Below are positions 37,714 through 46,339 of a stretch of 47,880 nt of DNA, in pieces. Numbering within the stretch: the first letter of the stretch is position 1; each line of letters opens with the position of its first letter. Under the pieces are notes generated by a model that worked only from the letters and a program-made list of their open reading frames with translations, had not been told where the DNA came from and searched no databases. The stretch is from Halomonas sp. (GTDB lineage: Bacteria; Pseudomonadota; Gammaproteobacteria; Pseudomonadales; Halomonadaceae), in the NCBI RefSeq assembly GCF_007692655.1, contig NZ_REBQ01000076.1, positions 1-47,880 of the forward strand, in the 5' to 3' direction. A program made the translations under genes and the position numbers.

Positions 37714-38528
37714 TGGCACAAGGCAATAACTCGATCAAAAAGATCCTGATCGTGGCGTTCTCACTATGTATCGTGTGTTCCGTCATCGTATCGACAGCGG
37801 CTGTCGCACTGCGTCCTATGCAGCAGCTCAATGAGGAGCTTGATCGTAAAACCAATATCCTGAATGTTGCTAATCTGTACGAGCCCGGCATAGATGTTGA
37901 ACAAGCGTTTAGTGAAATCACGGCGCGCGTTGTGGATCTAAGAACGGGTGAGTACAACGACGATTTTGATCCTGATACGTTCGATCATTTTCAGGCGTCC
38001 CGTGACCCAGCTTCATCACGCACGCTATCCGGTGACAGAGACATTGCTGGCCTTAGCCGCCAGGAAAACTACGCAACTGTCTACCTGGTGGGTGACCCCG
38101 AAGATCCAGAGCAGATTATCCTGCCTATTCGTGGTCAAGGCCTGTGGGGCTTGATGCGTGGTTACATGTCTATTGAGGGTGACGGTAATACCATCGTTGG
38201 TATCACCTACTACGAGCACAGCGAAACGCCTGGGCTCGGTGCTGAGGTGAATAATCCTCGTTGGCAGGCTCAGTGGGAGGGTAAGAAAATTTACTCCGAC
38301 GAAGAGAGCTTAATCCCGACGATTCGCGTCGCACGTGGCAGTGGTAGCGGTGAGCACCAGGTTGATGGTCTCTCTGGCGCTACTCTGACCAGTAATGGCG
38401 TGACTAACATGGTTCAATTCTGGTTGAGCCCGGAAGGTTTCGGTGAGTATCTGGCTGGTTTCCGCAGTGGTGTAAGCCAGGAAGAAGCTCAAGAAGCCGA
38501 CGTCGAACTTGAAGCGGAAGGAGCCTGA
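37713..38528 (+). CDS. nqrC: Na+-NQR subunit C
   Basis: 271 residues. One N-terminal membrane helix (about residues 10-32) is followed by a periplasmic FMN-binding domain. The flavinylation motif SGATLTSNG places the modified threonine at Thr224. The ATG shares its first base with the nqrB stop. It needs an ApbE-type flavin transferase for FMN attachment, but no such gene lies in this window. Confidence 0.95.
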   Translation: MAQGNNSIKKILIVAFSLCIVCSVIVSTAAVALRPMQQLNEELDRKTNILNVANLYEPGIDVEQAFSEITARVVDLRTGEYNDDFDPDTFDHFQASRDPASSRTLSGDRDIAGLSRQENYATVYLVGDPEDPEQIILPIRGQGLWGLMRGYMSIEGDGNTIVGITYYEHSETPGLGAEVNNPRWQAQWEGKKIYSDEESLIPTIRVARGSGSGEHQVDGLSGATLTSNGVTNMVQFWLSPEGFGEYLAGFRSGVSQEEAQEADVELEAEGA

Positions 38529-38530
38529 TC

Positions 38531-39199
38531 ATGGCAGACGCCACAGCTAGGGAAGTTCTGACGGCGCCGTTTACGAAGAATAACCCCATTGCCTTGCAGA
38601 TACTGGGTATCTGCTCGGCACTGGCCGTGACCACCAGCATGAGCGTATCGCTGGTAATGACACTGGCCGTTATTTTCGTTTGCGCGCTCTCGAACCTGTT
38701 CGTTTCGTTGATCCGGAATCATATTCCCTCTTCGATTCGTATTATTGTCCAGATGACGATCATTGCGTCGCTGGTAATCGTGGTTGATCAGATTTTAAAA
38801 GCCTACGCTTATGAAATGTCGAAGCAGCTTTCGGTATTTGTGGGTCTGATTATCACTAACTGCATCATCATGGGTCGCGCAGAAGGTTTTGCGATGACCA
38901 ACACGCCAGGTATGTCGTTCCTGGACGGTATTGGTAATGGCTTGGGCTATGGCTTAGTGCTGATGGTCGTTGGCTTCTTCCGTGAGCTATTGGGTGCAGG
39001 CAGCGTATTTGGCTTTACCGTTCTGCCTACTGTTCAGGAAGGCGGCTGGTACGTACCAAATGGTTTATTGCTGCTTCCGCCTTCGGCCTTCTTCATTATT
39101 GGTTTAATGATCTGGGTCATCCGCTCGATTCATCCAGAGCAAGTGGAAGATAACGAGTTCAAGATGAAGGAAAACACCAAGCCACAGGAGGCCGTGTAA
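38531..39199 (+). CDS. nqrD: Na+-NQR subunit D
   Basis: 222 residues, polytopic, with about six membrane helices. The family is paired with NqrE and shares its inverted-repeat fold; together they hold an intramembrane iron site bound by cysteines. [15 protein letters not shown] supplies the conserved cysteine (Cys in TNCIIM), and [21 protein letters not shown] is conserved. It begins two bases after nqrC and ends one base before nqrE. Confidence 0.95.
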   Translation: MADATAREVLTAPFTKNNPIALQILGICSALAVTTSMSVSLVMTLAVIFVCALSNLFVSLIRNHIPSSIRIIVQMTIIASLVIVVDQILKAYAYEMSKQLSVFVGLIITNCIIMGRAEGFAMTNTPGMSFLDGIGNGLGYGLVLMVVGFFRELLGAGSVFGFTVLPTVQEGGWYVPNGLLLLPPSAFFIIGLMIWVIRSIHPEQVEDNEFKMKENTKPQEAV

Positions 39200-39200
39200 A

Positions 39201-39818
39201 ATGGAACACTATTTAAGCCTTTTCGTCGCTTCTGTTTTCGTCGAGAACATGGCGCTGGCCTTCTTCTTGGGTATGTGTACTTTTTTGGCGGTATCCAAGA
39301 AAGTCTCTTCCGCCTTCGGTCTAGGCATTGCCGTTATTGTTGTACTCACGGTAACGGTGCCGGTTAATAACCTGGTGTTCACCTTCTTGCTCCAAGAGGG
39401 CGCACTAACGTGGACCGGTATTAGTGGCGCTGAGAACATTGACCTTTCGTTCCTCGGCTTGCTCTCCTATATCGGCGTAATTGCTGCCCTGGTACAGATC
39501 ATGGAAATGTTCCTTGATAAGTACGTACCGGCGCTTTACAACGCTCTGGGTGTATTCCTGCCATTGATTACCGTGAACTGCGCCATCCTTGGTGGTGTTC
39601 TGTTCATGGTTGAGCGTAACTACAACTTCGGTGAAGCTGTCGTTTACGGTTTTGGCGCGGGTACTGGTTGGGCGTTAGCGATCACGGCGTTGGCAGGTAT
39701 TCGTGAAAAGCTGAAGTACAGCGATGTTCCGGGTGGCCTGCAAGGGTTAGGTATCACTTTTATCACCGTAGGGCTGATGTCGTTGGGCTTTATGTCCTTC
39801 TCTGGTATTCAGCTCTAA
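39201..39818 (+). CDS. nqrE: Na+-NQR subunit E
   Basis: 205 residues, six membrane helices. The conserved cysteine-bearing segments [19 protein letters not shown] and [15 protein letters not shown] contribute to the intramembrane iron centre with NqrD. It starts one base after the nqrD stop. A 73-base gap with a small hairpin-forming sequence separates it from nqrF. Confidence 0.95.
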   Translation: MEHYLSLFVASVFVENMALAFFLGMCTFLAVSKKVSSAFGLGIAVIVVLTVTVPVNNLVFTFLLQEGALTWTGISGAENIDLSFLGLLSYIGVIAALVQIMEMFLDKYVPALYNALGVFLPLITVNCAILGGVLFMVERNYNFGEAVVYGFGAGTGWALAITALAGIREKLKYSDVPGGLQGLGITFITVGLMSLGFMSFSGIQL

Positions 39819-39891
39819 ACGGAGCCGGCTTTTCCTGGCGGTGCTTACGCGCCGCCGGGTTACAGGAAACCCCCAGCAATAGGAAACCGAC

Positions 39892-41124
39892 ATGGTTGAT
39901 ACAACAGTCATCTTGCTCGGTGTTGTCATGTTCACGGTCATCGTTATCAGCTTAACGGTGATTATCTTGGCAGCGCGAAGCAAGCTCGTGAGTAGCGGGG
40001 ATGTAACCATTGAAGTTAATGGCGACCCCGAGCATACCTTGACGACCCAAGCCGGTGGCAAGCTGCTGAATACGCTTGCTGCTAACGGCATTTTCCTCTC
40101 TTCCGCCTGTGGCGGTGGTGGCTCTTGTGCACAGTGCAAGTGTCGTGTGGAAGATGGCGGTGGCTCGATTCTGCCGACCGAAGAATCACACTTCACCATG
40201 CGTGAGAAGAAAGACGGCTGGCGTCTATCCTGTCAGGTGCCTGTTAAACAGGACATGAAGGTAGAAGTGCCGGAAGAAGTCTTTGGTGTGAAGAAGTGGG
40301 AGTGTGAGGTTATTTCTAACCCCAACGTTGCCACCTTTATTAAAGAGCTGAATTTGAAACTGCCGGAAGGTGAAGAAGTCGCTTTCCGTGCGGGTGGTTA
40401 CGTTCAGCTTGTTGCACCGCCTTACGATATCAAGTTTGCTGACTTTGATATTGAGGAAGAGTACCGGGGCGATTGGGAAAAATTTGATATGTTCAAAATT
40501 TCCCACAAAAACAACGAGGAAGTGATTCGCGCTTACTCCATGGCGAACTACCCTGATGAAAAGGGTATGCTCAAGTTCAACATCCGTATCGCGACGCCAC
40601 CTCCGGGTACTAACCATCCGCCGGGTCTGATGTCCACGTTCGTCTTTAACCTTAAAGAAGGCGACAAAGTGACCGTCATGGGGCCGTTTGGTGAGTTCTT
40701 CGCCCGTGATACCGATGCTGAGATGATCTTTGTCGGCGGCGGTGCTGGTATGGCACCAATGCGTAGCCATATTTTCGACCAGCTGAAGCGTTTGAAGTCG
40801 GATCGCAAGATCTCCTTCTGGTACGGTGCGCGCTCCTGGCGCGAGACCTTCTACAACGAAGAGTATGACAAGCTAGCCGAAGAGTTCCCGAACTTTGAAT
40901 GGCACTTGGCACTTTCTGATCCGTTGCCAGAGGACAATTGGGAAGGGCCGACAGGCTTCATCCACAATGTTCTGTTTGAAAACTATCTGAAGGACCACCC
41001 GGCTCCTGAAGATTGTGAGTACTACATGTGTGGGCCGCCAATGATGAACGCCTCCGTCATCAAGCTATTGATTGACATGGGCGTTGAGCCTGAAAACATC
41101 CTGCTGGATGATTTCGGTGGCTAA
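39892..41124 (+). CDS. nqrF: Na+-NQR subunit F (NADH-oxidising)
   Basis: 410 residues, the electron-input subunit. One N-terminal membrane helix (about residues 5-25) precedes a 2Fe-2S ferredoxin domain with Cys73, Cys79, Cys82 and Cys114. The ferredoxin-reductase module binds FAD (RAYSMANYP) and NADH ([21 protein letters not shown]). The protein ends in LDDFGG, the aromatic-Gly-Gly end of this reductase family. A strong terminator lies about 110 bases downstream, so the nqr operon ends here. Confidence 0.97.
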   Translation: MVDTTVILLGVVMFTVIVISLTVIILAARSKLVSSGDVTIEVNGDPEHTLTTQAGGKLLNTLAANGIFLSSACGGGGSCAQCKCRVEDGGGSILPTEESHFTMREKKDGWRLSCQVPVKQDMKVEVPEEVFGVKKWECEVISNPNVATFIKELNLKLPEGEEVAFRAGGYVQLVAPPYDIKFADFDIEEEYRGDWEKFDMFKISHKNNEEVIRAYSMANYPDEKGMLKFNIRIATPPPGTNHPPGLMSTFVFNLKEGDKVTVMGPFGEFFARDTDAEMIFVGGGAGMAPMRSHIFDQLKRLKSDRKISFWYGARSWRETFYNEEYDKLAEEFPNFEWHLALSDPLPEDNWEGPTGFIHNVLFENYLKDHPAPEDCEYYMCGPPMMNASVIKLLIDMGVEPENILLDDFGG

Positions 41125-41231
41125 GTAAACGCTAAGTAAGCCATCTGGGCTACTGCCAGTCGATAGAAGCTTTAGATCGATAGTATCTTAAGACGATAGC
41201 AACCCTGGCAAATAGCAGTGGATGTGAAATG

Positions 41232-41263
41232 CGGGACTGGCCTTTTGGCCAGTCCCGTTTTTT
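41232..41263 (+). terminator. Rho-independent terminator of the nqr operon
   Basis: An eleven-pair perfect stem (CGGGACTGGCC with GGCCAGTCCCG, loop TTTT) at 41232-41257, followed by six T residues. Confidence 0.95.
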
Positions 41264-41335
41264 ATGGGGATCGCTTTATAAATGTTGTGCTTCAGGTGCT
41301 GGCTGATAGAGACAGTTAATCAGTAGGCTCACCCG

Positions 41336-41365
41336 CTGATAACCATGGGCCAGCTGAGGTATAAT
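41336..41365 (+). promoter_or_regulatory. Candidate promoter for nqrM
   Basis: CTGATA (41336-41341) and a perfect TATAAT (41360-41365) are 18 bases apart, downstream of the nqr terminator. This suggests separate transcription of nqrM. Confidence 0.5.
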
Positions 41366-41479
41366 CAGTTAAGTGAAAAAAAGACCGTGAGGCACTTATC
41401 AATACGACTGTTGTCGTCTGGTAAGGCACTAATTCAAGACAAGCGATTCAAGACAAGCGATGAACGCTGGGAGATTGAT

Positions 41480-41734
41480 ATGGCGATTTGGCTACTGGTA
41501 CTCGGTTTTATGGGGTTGATCATGACGGCAATGGCGGTTGGCGTCATTATGGGCCGTAAACCCATCGCAGGTTCCTGCGGCGGTTTAAACCAAATTGGAA
41601 TGAAAGATGGCTGCGATATTTGTGGCGGTAAAGATGACGTCTGCGAAGAAGAGAATCGCAAACGTGGCAGCATTCGTCGTCGTAGCGACGAGAACCGTGG
41701 CGCTGATTTAGGCTATGACGCTACTCGTAGGTGA
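41480..41734 (+). CDS. nqrM: Na+-NQR maturation factor NqrM
   Basis: 84 residues. One N-terminal membrane helix (about residues 3-24) is followed by a small cysteine-rich domain: GSCGGL and DGCDICGGKDDVC. NqrM (DUF539) is needed for Na+-NQR assembly, probably delivering iron to the NqrD/E cysteine site. The ATG at 41480 has GGGAG a few bases upstream; the upstream open frame to 41345 would not fit the family. It is separated from nqrF by a terminator and appears to have its own promoter. Confidence 0.93.
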   Translation: MAIWLLVLGFMGLIMTAMAVGVIMGRKPIAGSCGGLNQIGMKDGCDICGGKDDVCEEENRKRGSIRRRSDENRGADLGYDATRR

Positions 41735-41745
41735 TTGGGTTAGTT

Positions 41746-41790
41746 GTGAATGGTGGGTTGTGGTTGGTGAGTAGTGAATGGTGAGTTGTG
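41746..41790 (+). repeat. G/T-rich direct repeat between nqrM and sthA
   Basis: GTGAATGGTGGGTTGTG (41746-41762) recurs with one change at 41774-41790 inside a wholly G/T/A, C-free stretch of about 60 bases on the plus strand. Smaller GTGA and GGTG units run throughout. Confidence 0.7.
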
Positions 41791-41834
41791 AGTGGTGCGC
41801 TTTTTTATAACGGGGAAGAGGGGACAGATAGAGT

Positions 41835-43226
41835 ATGGCGGTTCACAATTACGATGTCGTGGTGATCGGTACGGGCCCTGCTGGTGAGAGTGCCGCCATT
41901 AACGCTGCAAAAAATGGCCAACGCGTGGCAATTATTGAGAAGCAGGCCCAGGTAGGGGGCAACTGCACCCACTGGGGCACGATTCCCTCTAAGGCGTTGC
42001 GTCATCAGGTCAAACAGATCATGGCGTTTAACACTAACCGGATGTTCCGCGATATTGGTGAGCCTCGCTGGTTCTCTTTTCCCAAGGTAATGGAGCGCTC
42101 CCGTGGCACCATCGACAAACAGGTCGAGATGCGTACCACTTTTTATGCCCGCAATCGCATCGATCTATTCCACGGTGTAGCTCGCTTTAAAGATGCCCAC
42201 ACCCTGCTGGTTCGAGACCGCCAGGAAGGGATGGAAGAGTTGGTGGCCAAGAAAGTCGTGATTGCTACGGGCTCCCGGCCTTATCGCCCGGCGGATATTA
42301 ACTTCCGTCACCCGCGTATTTACTGCTCCGATACCATACTGAGCCTTTCCCATACGCCTCGCACCCTGGTGATCTTCGGGGCTGGGGTTATCGGCTGCGA
42401 ATATGCGTCTATCTTTTCGGGATTAGGGGTCAAAGTTGACCTGATTAATAACCGCGATAGCCTGCTCTCCTTCCTGGACGGAGAAATCAGTGACGCGCTC
42501 TCTTATCACCTGCGCAAACACGGTGTGCTGGTTCGTCACAATGAAGAGTATGAAAGCGTGGAAGGCGATGAGTCAGGCATTGTCGTGCGCCTCAAGTCGG
42601 GCAAGAAAATTCGCGCCGATGCGTTTTTGTGGGCCAACGGCCGTACCGGCAATACCGATAGCTTAGGGCTGGAGAATATCGGGCTGACGGCGAATGGGCG
42701 CGGGCAGTTGAGCGTTGATGAGCACTACCGCACTGAAATTCCGCATATCTACGCAGCCGGTGATGTTATTGGCTGGCCTAGTCTGGCCAGTGCCGCTTAC
42801 GACCAGGGTCTTAACTCCTGCAACGAGCTATTGGGCAAAGATTACCGCTTTGTTAGCGACGTTCCCACGGGGATCTATACGATTCCTGAAATTAGCTCGT
42901 TTGGTCCCAATGAGCGCGAGCTGACGGAAGCCAAGGTGCCCTACGAAGTGGGTAAGGCTTTCTTCAAAGATACGGCGCGGGCACAAATTACCGGTGATAC
43001 GGTGGGTATGCTAAAGATCCTGTTTCATCAGGACACCTTGGAAATACTCGGCATACACTGCTTTGGTGACCAGGCGTCAGAAATTCTACACATCGGCCAG
43101 GCGATTATGCAGCAGCAGGGCGATGCGAATACGCTTAACTATTTTGTGAATACCACCTTCAATTACCCGACCATGGCAGAAGCCTATCGCGTAGCGGCGC
43201 AAAACGGTTTAAATCGAGTGTTCTAA
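41835..43226 (+). CDS. sthA: Soluble pyridine nucleotide transhydrogenase
   Basis: 463 residues, an FAD flavoprotein that moves hydride between NADPH and NAD+, mostly reoxidising NADPH. It belongs to the lipoamide-dehydrogenase fold: FAD site [13 protein letters not shown], the modified redox site [15 protein letters not shown] with only one cysteine of the usual pair (as expected for SthA), the NAD(P) site [13 protein letters not shown], and the dimer-interface end with [25 protein letters not shown] lies upstream of the ATG with some spacing. Together with nqr it forms an NADH/NADPH balancing block; Pseudomonas has the same order. Confidence 0.95.
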   Translation: MAVHNYDVVVIGTGPAGESAAINAAKNGQRVAIIEKQAQVGGNCTHWGTIPSKALRHQVKQIMAFNTNRMFRDIGEPRWFSFPKVMERSRGTIDKQVEMRTTFYARNRIDLFHGVARFKDAHTLLVRDRQEGMEELVAKKVVIATGSRPYRPADINFRHPRIYCSDTILSLSHTPRTLVIFGAGVIGCEYASIFSGLGVKVDLINNRDSLLSFLDGEISDALSYHLRKHGVLVRHNEEYESVEGDESGIVVRLKSGKKIRADAFLWANGRTGNTDSLGLENIGLTANGRGQLSVDEHYRTEIPHIYAAGDVIGWPSLASAAYDQGLNSCNELLGKDYRFVSDVPTGIYTIPEISSFGPNERELTEAKVPYEVGKAFFKDTARAQITGDTVGMLKILFHQDTLEILGIHCFGDQASEILHIGQAIMQQQGDANTLNYFVNTTFNYPTMAEAYRVAAQNGLNRVF

Positions 43227-43238
43227 CATCGCTGACGG

Positions 43239-43264
43239 ATGGGAGTGTTGCCAAGCACTCCCAT
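43239..43264. terminator. Hairpin between convergent sthA and PA2778-like genes
   Basis: ATGGGAGTG and CACTCCCAT form a perfect nine-pair stem with an eight-base loop. No long T-run follows on either strand, so it is a weaker terminator candidate, but its position is right for both genes. Confidence 0.55.
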
Positions 43265-43276
43265 ACTCCTCACGCC

Positions 43277-44206
43277 TCACATCCCATCGAGTAACTGCTG
43301 TGCGCGAGCCTGCCATTCGCCATCAAGGTTTGCAGCCTTGCTAAGTGCCGAGCGGGCCTTGGATAGCTCGTCATTTTGCAGCAATAGAATGCCTAAATTA
43401 AGCCAGGCAGCCCCCATGGTGGGGTCAAGCTCGGTTGCCCGGGTAAAGGCGCTACGTGCTTCATCTTCCTGTTGATCCGCGTAGAGTGCGTTTGCCAGCG
43501 CAAACTGCCCCACTGAATTAGCCGGGTGACGCTCCACAAACGCTTGCCAACTTGAAAGCGCTGCACTGGCCCCATGGACTTCTTCGTAGGCGCTAATGGC
43601 TTCCAGGGCGTTTCTTGCGGTAATGCCGTCAGGCAGCGTGCCAGGCTCGGCGACCACAAACCCCCATCGCTCCGTGCGTGCCCAGGTGGCATCAAAGCGA
43701 CTAAACGACATGGTATGACGCTCAATCTCACCGCTTCGCAGAATCAGCGTCTCATTGGGCAGGTCATAGCCAATTGCCACTGCGTAATGCCACATAGGGT
43801 AAATGGGCAGGGATAAATTCTGCATCACCACCACAGGATCGCCCGCTGCCAAGTGGCCCAGGAGGGTATCCATGGTGCCGCGAATAGGAAAGGCAAGCTG
43901 CTCGTAGCGCCTAACGGTGGCCAGCATTTCAGGCTGCACGCTGCCTTCACGCCCTGGCTGGAATACCTGCGGTATCAGCTGATCGACACTGGCTTCAATG
44001 CCTTGATGGTTGAGCACCATGGCTAGTGTGGCGGGCCCGCATTGAAACTCTGTTTGAGCGTAAAACGGGACCTCCTGCAGCTCAACGTCAGGGGGCAGGT
44101 CACTGTAAGTGCTCTGTAGCAGCACGGGATTACGAGCACAGCCAGTGAGTAACAGCAGTAAAATAAAAACGCCCGCTAAGCGGGCGTTAGAAAGCAGATA
44201 GGTCAT
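43277..44206 (-). CDS. PA2778-family C39-like cysteine peptidase lipoprotein with TPR
   Basis: 309 residues. The signal ends in a lipobox LTGC (Cys24). The first domain resembles peptidase C39: QTEFQCGPATLAMVLN holds the catalytic cysteine and MWHYAVAIGYD the histidine. After about residue 190 there are TPR-like helical repeats (PANSVGQFALANALYADQQ, DPTMGAAWLNLGILLLQN). The combination matches the uncharacterised PA2778 family, found next to PA2779-type genes as here. The substrate is unknown. Codons 6-16 contain a strong terminator hairpin (see separate entry). The gene begins 17 bases after the PA2779-like stop. Confidence 0.85.
   Translation of the reverse strand: MTYLLSNARLAGVFILLLLLTGCARNPVLLQSTYSDLPPDVELQEVPFYAQTEFQCGPATLAMVLNHQGIEASVDQLIPQVFQPGREGSVQPEMLATVRRYEQLAFPIRGTMDTLLGHLAAGDPVVVMQNLSLPIYPMWHYAVAIGYDLPNETLILRSGEIERHTMSFSRFDATWARTERWGFVVAEPGTLPDGITARNALEAISAYEEVHGASAALSSWQAFVERHPANSVGQFALANALYADQQEDEARSAFTRATELDPTMGAAWLNLGILLLQNDELSKARSALSKAANLDGEWQARAQQLLDGM
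44160..44189 (-). terminator. Intrinsic terminator within the 5' coding region of the PA2778-like gene
   Basis: On the minus strand AACGCCCGC-TTA-GCGGGCGTT (44189 down to 44169) is a perfect nine-pair stem with a three-base loop, directly followed by TTTATTTT. It lies within codons about 6-18 (signal peptide) of the PA2778-like gene and 35 bases after the PA2779-like stop. Confidence 0.8.
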
Positions 44207-44223
44207 GAGCTGCCTATAAGAAA

Positions 44224-44628
44224 TTAGCGCGTAAACGGATAAACGTCAGTCAGGCCGAGAATGTCGGTAATCAATAAAATGATAAATACCGCGAACAGGG
44301 CGCCAATCACGCCACCACCGGCACCAGCAGGCATCATCTCAAGTTGCTCAGCCATTTGCTGTGCTTCTGCATCGCTCAGCGCGGCCACCCGTGCATCCAC
44401 TTCATCAAGGTCAACGCCCTGCTTTAGCAGCTGCTCTTGGACGTCAGCACGTGCCAGGATTTCATTGATGCGTTCACGGTCAGCGCCAGCGCGATCACCT
44501 GCTAAAACAGACTGGGTAGAGATTAAATCCATCGATTGAGGAGCAGTAGGTGCCGCAGCGAGGGGTAAGCTGGTAAACACCAATGCGGCAATCAACAGGG
44601 TCGAGAGGTAGGCACGCAATGTTTTCAT
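44224..44628 (-). CDS. PA2779-family small membrane protein
   Basis: 134 residues. A signal peptide or first membrane helix (about 8-25, ending LAAAP) is followed by a helical, charged middle part (about 50-95: ADVQEQLLKQGVDLDEVDARV, with ALSDAEAQQMAEQLEMMPAG) and a C-terminal membrane helix (about 103-122) after a glycine-rich turn. This is the layout of PA2779-family proteins. Function unknown; it may anchor or partner the neighbouring C39-like lipoprotein, with which it consistently pairs. GGAAG lies upstream of the ATG. Confidence 0.85.
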   Translation of the reverse strand: MKTLRAYLSTLLIAALVFTSLPLAAAPTAPQSMDLISTQSVLAGDRAGADRERINEILARADVQEQLLKQGVDLDEVDARVAALSDAEAQQMAEQLEMMPAGAGGGVIGALFAVFIILLITDILGLTDVYPFTR

Positions 44629-44780
44629 CGTCTTCTTCCTTAGACTAGTCGGGTGGGTACAAGCTTTTTTTTATGGCCTGAATCAATAGTATAGGAACTA
44701 TTGAAGTGATTTTTAAGCCCAATGGTGCAAAGTACACATTATTTGCACTAACCCCGGTTCATTTAGACTAACGCAACTGA

Positions 44781-45848
44781 TTAGCCATGCACATTAACAC
44801 GGTACGTCCAGGCGGTTTCAGAGAGTAGCCCACGGCCGCCTGCCATGGTCATGGCCAAGTCGTGTAAGCCAGGCCAGAGCGGCACCGGTGCGGCGCCTTT
44901 TACGGCTAAATCGAGTCGTTGGCTCATCAGCAGCAGTTTATGCAGTCGTTTCATGGGCAGTCGGCTAATGGCCTTTTGATACCCAGGGCGGCGCTTGTCA
45001 AAAATCATCGGTTTTTGAACTTTGCAGGCGTGTTCAAAGCTTTGACCCTGATCCAAATGCTGATGCAGTGAGAGTAGGGTGCGTAGCTCCCGGGTGAGCG
45101 CCCACAGCACAATCGGGGCTTCTACACCTTCACTGCGCAGGCCATTGACGATCCGAGACGCGCGGCTAGGTTCGCCTTTCAAGCAGGCATCGGCCAGATT
45201 AAATACATCAAAGCGTGTGCTGTCTTCCACTCCCTGGGCGATGCTCTCTACGTTCAAGCGCGTGCCTTGGGGGTGAATCAGTGCCAGCTTTTGCAGCTCC
45301 TGATCGGCGGCCAGCAGGTTACCCTCGGTACGCTCACCCAGCAGGCGTGCTGCGTCCATGTCGATTGTTAACCCATGGATTGAGGCGCGGTCACGCAGCC
45401 AATAGCCCAAACGCGAAGCATCCACCGGCCACACCGGTACAAACAGGCCATGTTTATCCAATGCTTTGAACCAGGCGGTTTTCTGCTGCTTGGCATCCAG
45501 CTTGCCCATGCTGATCAGCAGCACATCATCGCTGTTTTCAATGGTTTCGGCATGCTGCGCTAACGCTTTGCTGCCTTCTTGCCCAAGCTTGTGGTTGCCC
45601 AACCGCAGTTCCAGCAGCTTGCTGGTGGCGAACAGCGACAGGTTGCTGGACATTTCAATCAAGCGACCCCAGGCAAAGTTGGGTTCAACGTCCAGCACTT
45701 CGCGCTCTTCAACGCCCGCTTGGCGAGCGGCAGCCCTTACCGCATCGCAGGCATCGCGATGCTGCAAGGGCTCATCCCCTGACACAATCACCACCCGGGG
45801 AAGCTTTTTTGCCAACGCAGCGGGTAGCTGATCAGCAAATACCTTCAC
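44781..45848 (-). CDS. holA: DNA polymerase III delta subunit
   Basis: 355 residues. Delta opens the beta sliding clamp within the clamp-loader complex. The start [20 protein letters not shown], the GDEPLQHRDACDAVR motif and the later EGNLLAADQELQKLALIHP segment match HolA. It overlaps the end of lptE by four bases, continuing the leuS-lptE-holA order seen in E. coli and Pseudomonas. The following 152-base gap contains no gene. Confidence 0.93.
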   Translation of the reverse strand: MKVFADQLPAALAKKLPRVVIVSGDEPLQHRDACDAVRAAARQAGVEEREVLDVEPNFAWGRLIEMSSNLSLFATSKLLELRLGNHKLGQEGSKALAQHAETIENSDDVLLISMGKLDAKQQKTAWFKALDKHGLFVPVWPVDASRLGYWLRDRASIHGLTIDMDAARLLGERTEGNLLAADQELQKLALIHPQGTRLNVESIAQGVEDSTRFDVFNLADACLKGEPSRASRIVNGLRSEGVEAPIVLWALTRELRTLLSLHQHLDQGQSFEHACKVQKPMIFDKRRPGYQKAISRLPMKRLHKLLLMSQRLDLAVKGAAPVPLWPGLHDLAMTMAGGRGLLSETAWTYRVNVHG

Positions 45849-46339
45849 TGCATGCCCTCAACGTTAGCCAGCCGTTCGATGATGCGCTGAGAGAGTTCAC
45901 GGGAGAGACTCTGCTCAGCTTCTTGCATCAGCGTTTCGCGGTTGAGCAGGTCGTCATCGCTAAGCCGAATGCGCGTGCGGGTCGTTAGCGTCGCGTTATT
46001 GATGTGATAGGCATTGGAGGCACGCTCTTGCACCGACAGTGTCGTGCTAAGCACGAGTTCGTGCTCGCGGCTGGCACGACCTTCGCCCCCTAAGCGGCGA
46101 TCAATTAACGATGGGGTCCCCAGGGTAACCCGCCAGGGGGCACCGGCGGTCACTGGCGTGCCTAGCTGCTGCAGCCGACTGGCAACCTGCTGGGAAACCG
46201 CGCTGTTGGTGTCGCCTTCCAGTGCCAGCGGTGGCAGGGTAGGCATTGATTCACTGCCCCGCAGCTGAAAACCGCATGCGCTAAGCATTACCGCCATTGA
46301 GGCGGTAATGCTTACACTAAGAAACGTGCGTCGGTTCAT
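45845..46339 (-). CDS. lptE: LPS-assembly lipoprotein LptE
   Basis: 164 residues. LptE plugs the LptD barrel in the outer membrane and helps insert LPS. A lipobox LSAC (Cys22) is followed by the family opening GFQLRGS. The N-terminus is [10 protein letters not shown], which fits the twin-arginine consensus unusually well for an LptE. The gene overlaps leuS (ATGA) upstream and holA downstream, so all three are translationally coupled. Confidence 0.92.
   Translation of the reverse strand: MNRRTFLSVSITASMAVMLSACGFQLRGSESMPTLPPLALEGDTNSAVSQQVASRLQQLGTPVTAGAPWRVTLGTPSLIDRRLGGEGRASREHELVLSTTLSVQERASNAYHINNATLTTRTRIRLSDDDLLNRETLMQEAEQSLSRELSQRIIERLANVEGMQ

Larger units (their letters stand above)
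41125..41479. other. Intergenic region nqrF / nqrM
   Basis: 355 bases with no gene: the nqr terminator at 41232-41263 and a promoter candidate for nqrM at 41336-41365. An in-frame extension of nqrM up to 41345 lacks a ribosome site and is not called. In several relatives apbE lies here; it is absent. Confidence 0.6.

Noticed and set aside
41345..41479. N-terminal extension of NqrM
   Set aside because: The extension contains the promoter candidate, lacks a ribosome site and does not fit the family; the ATG at 41480 does.
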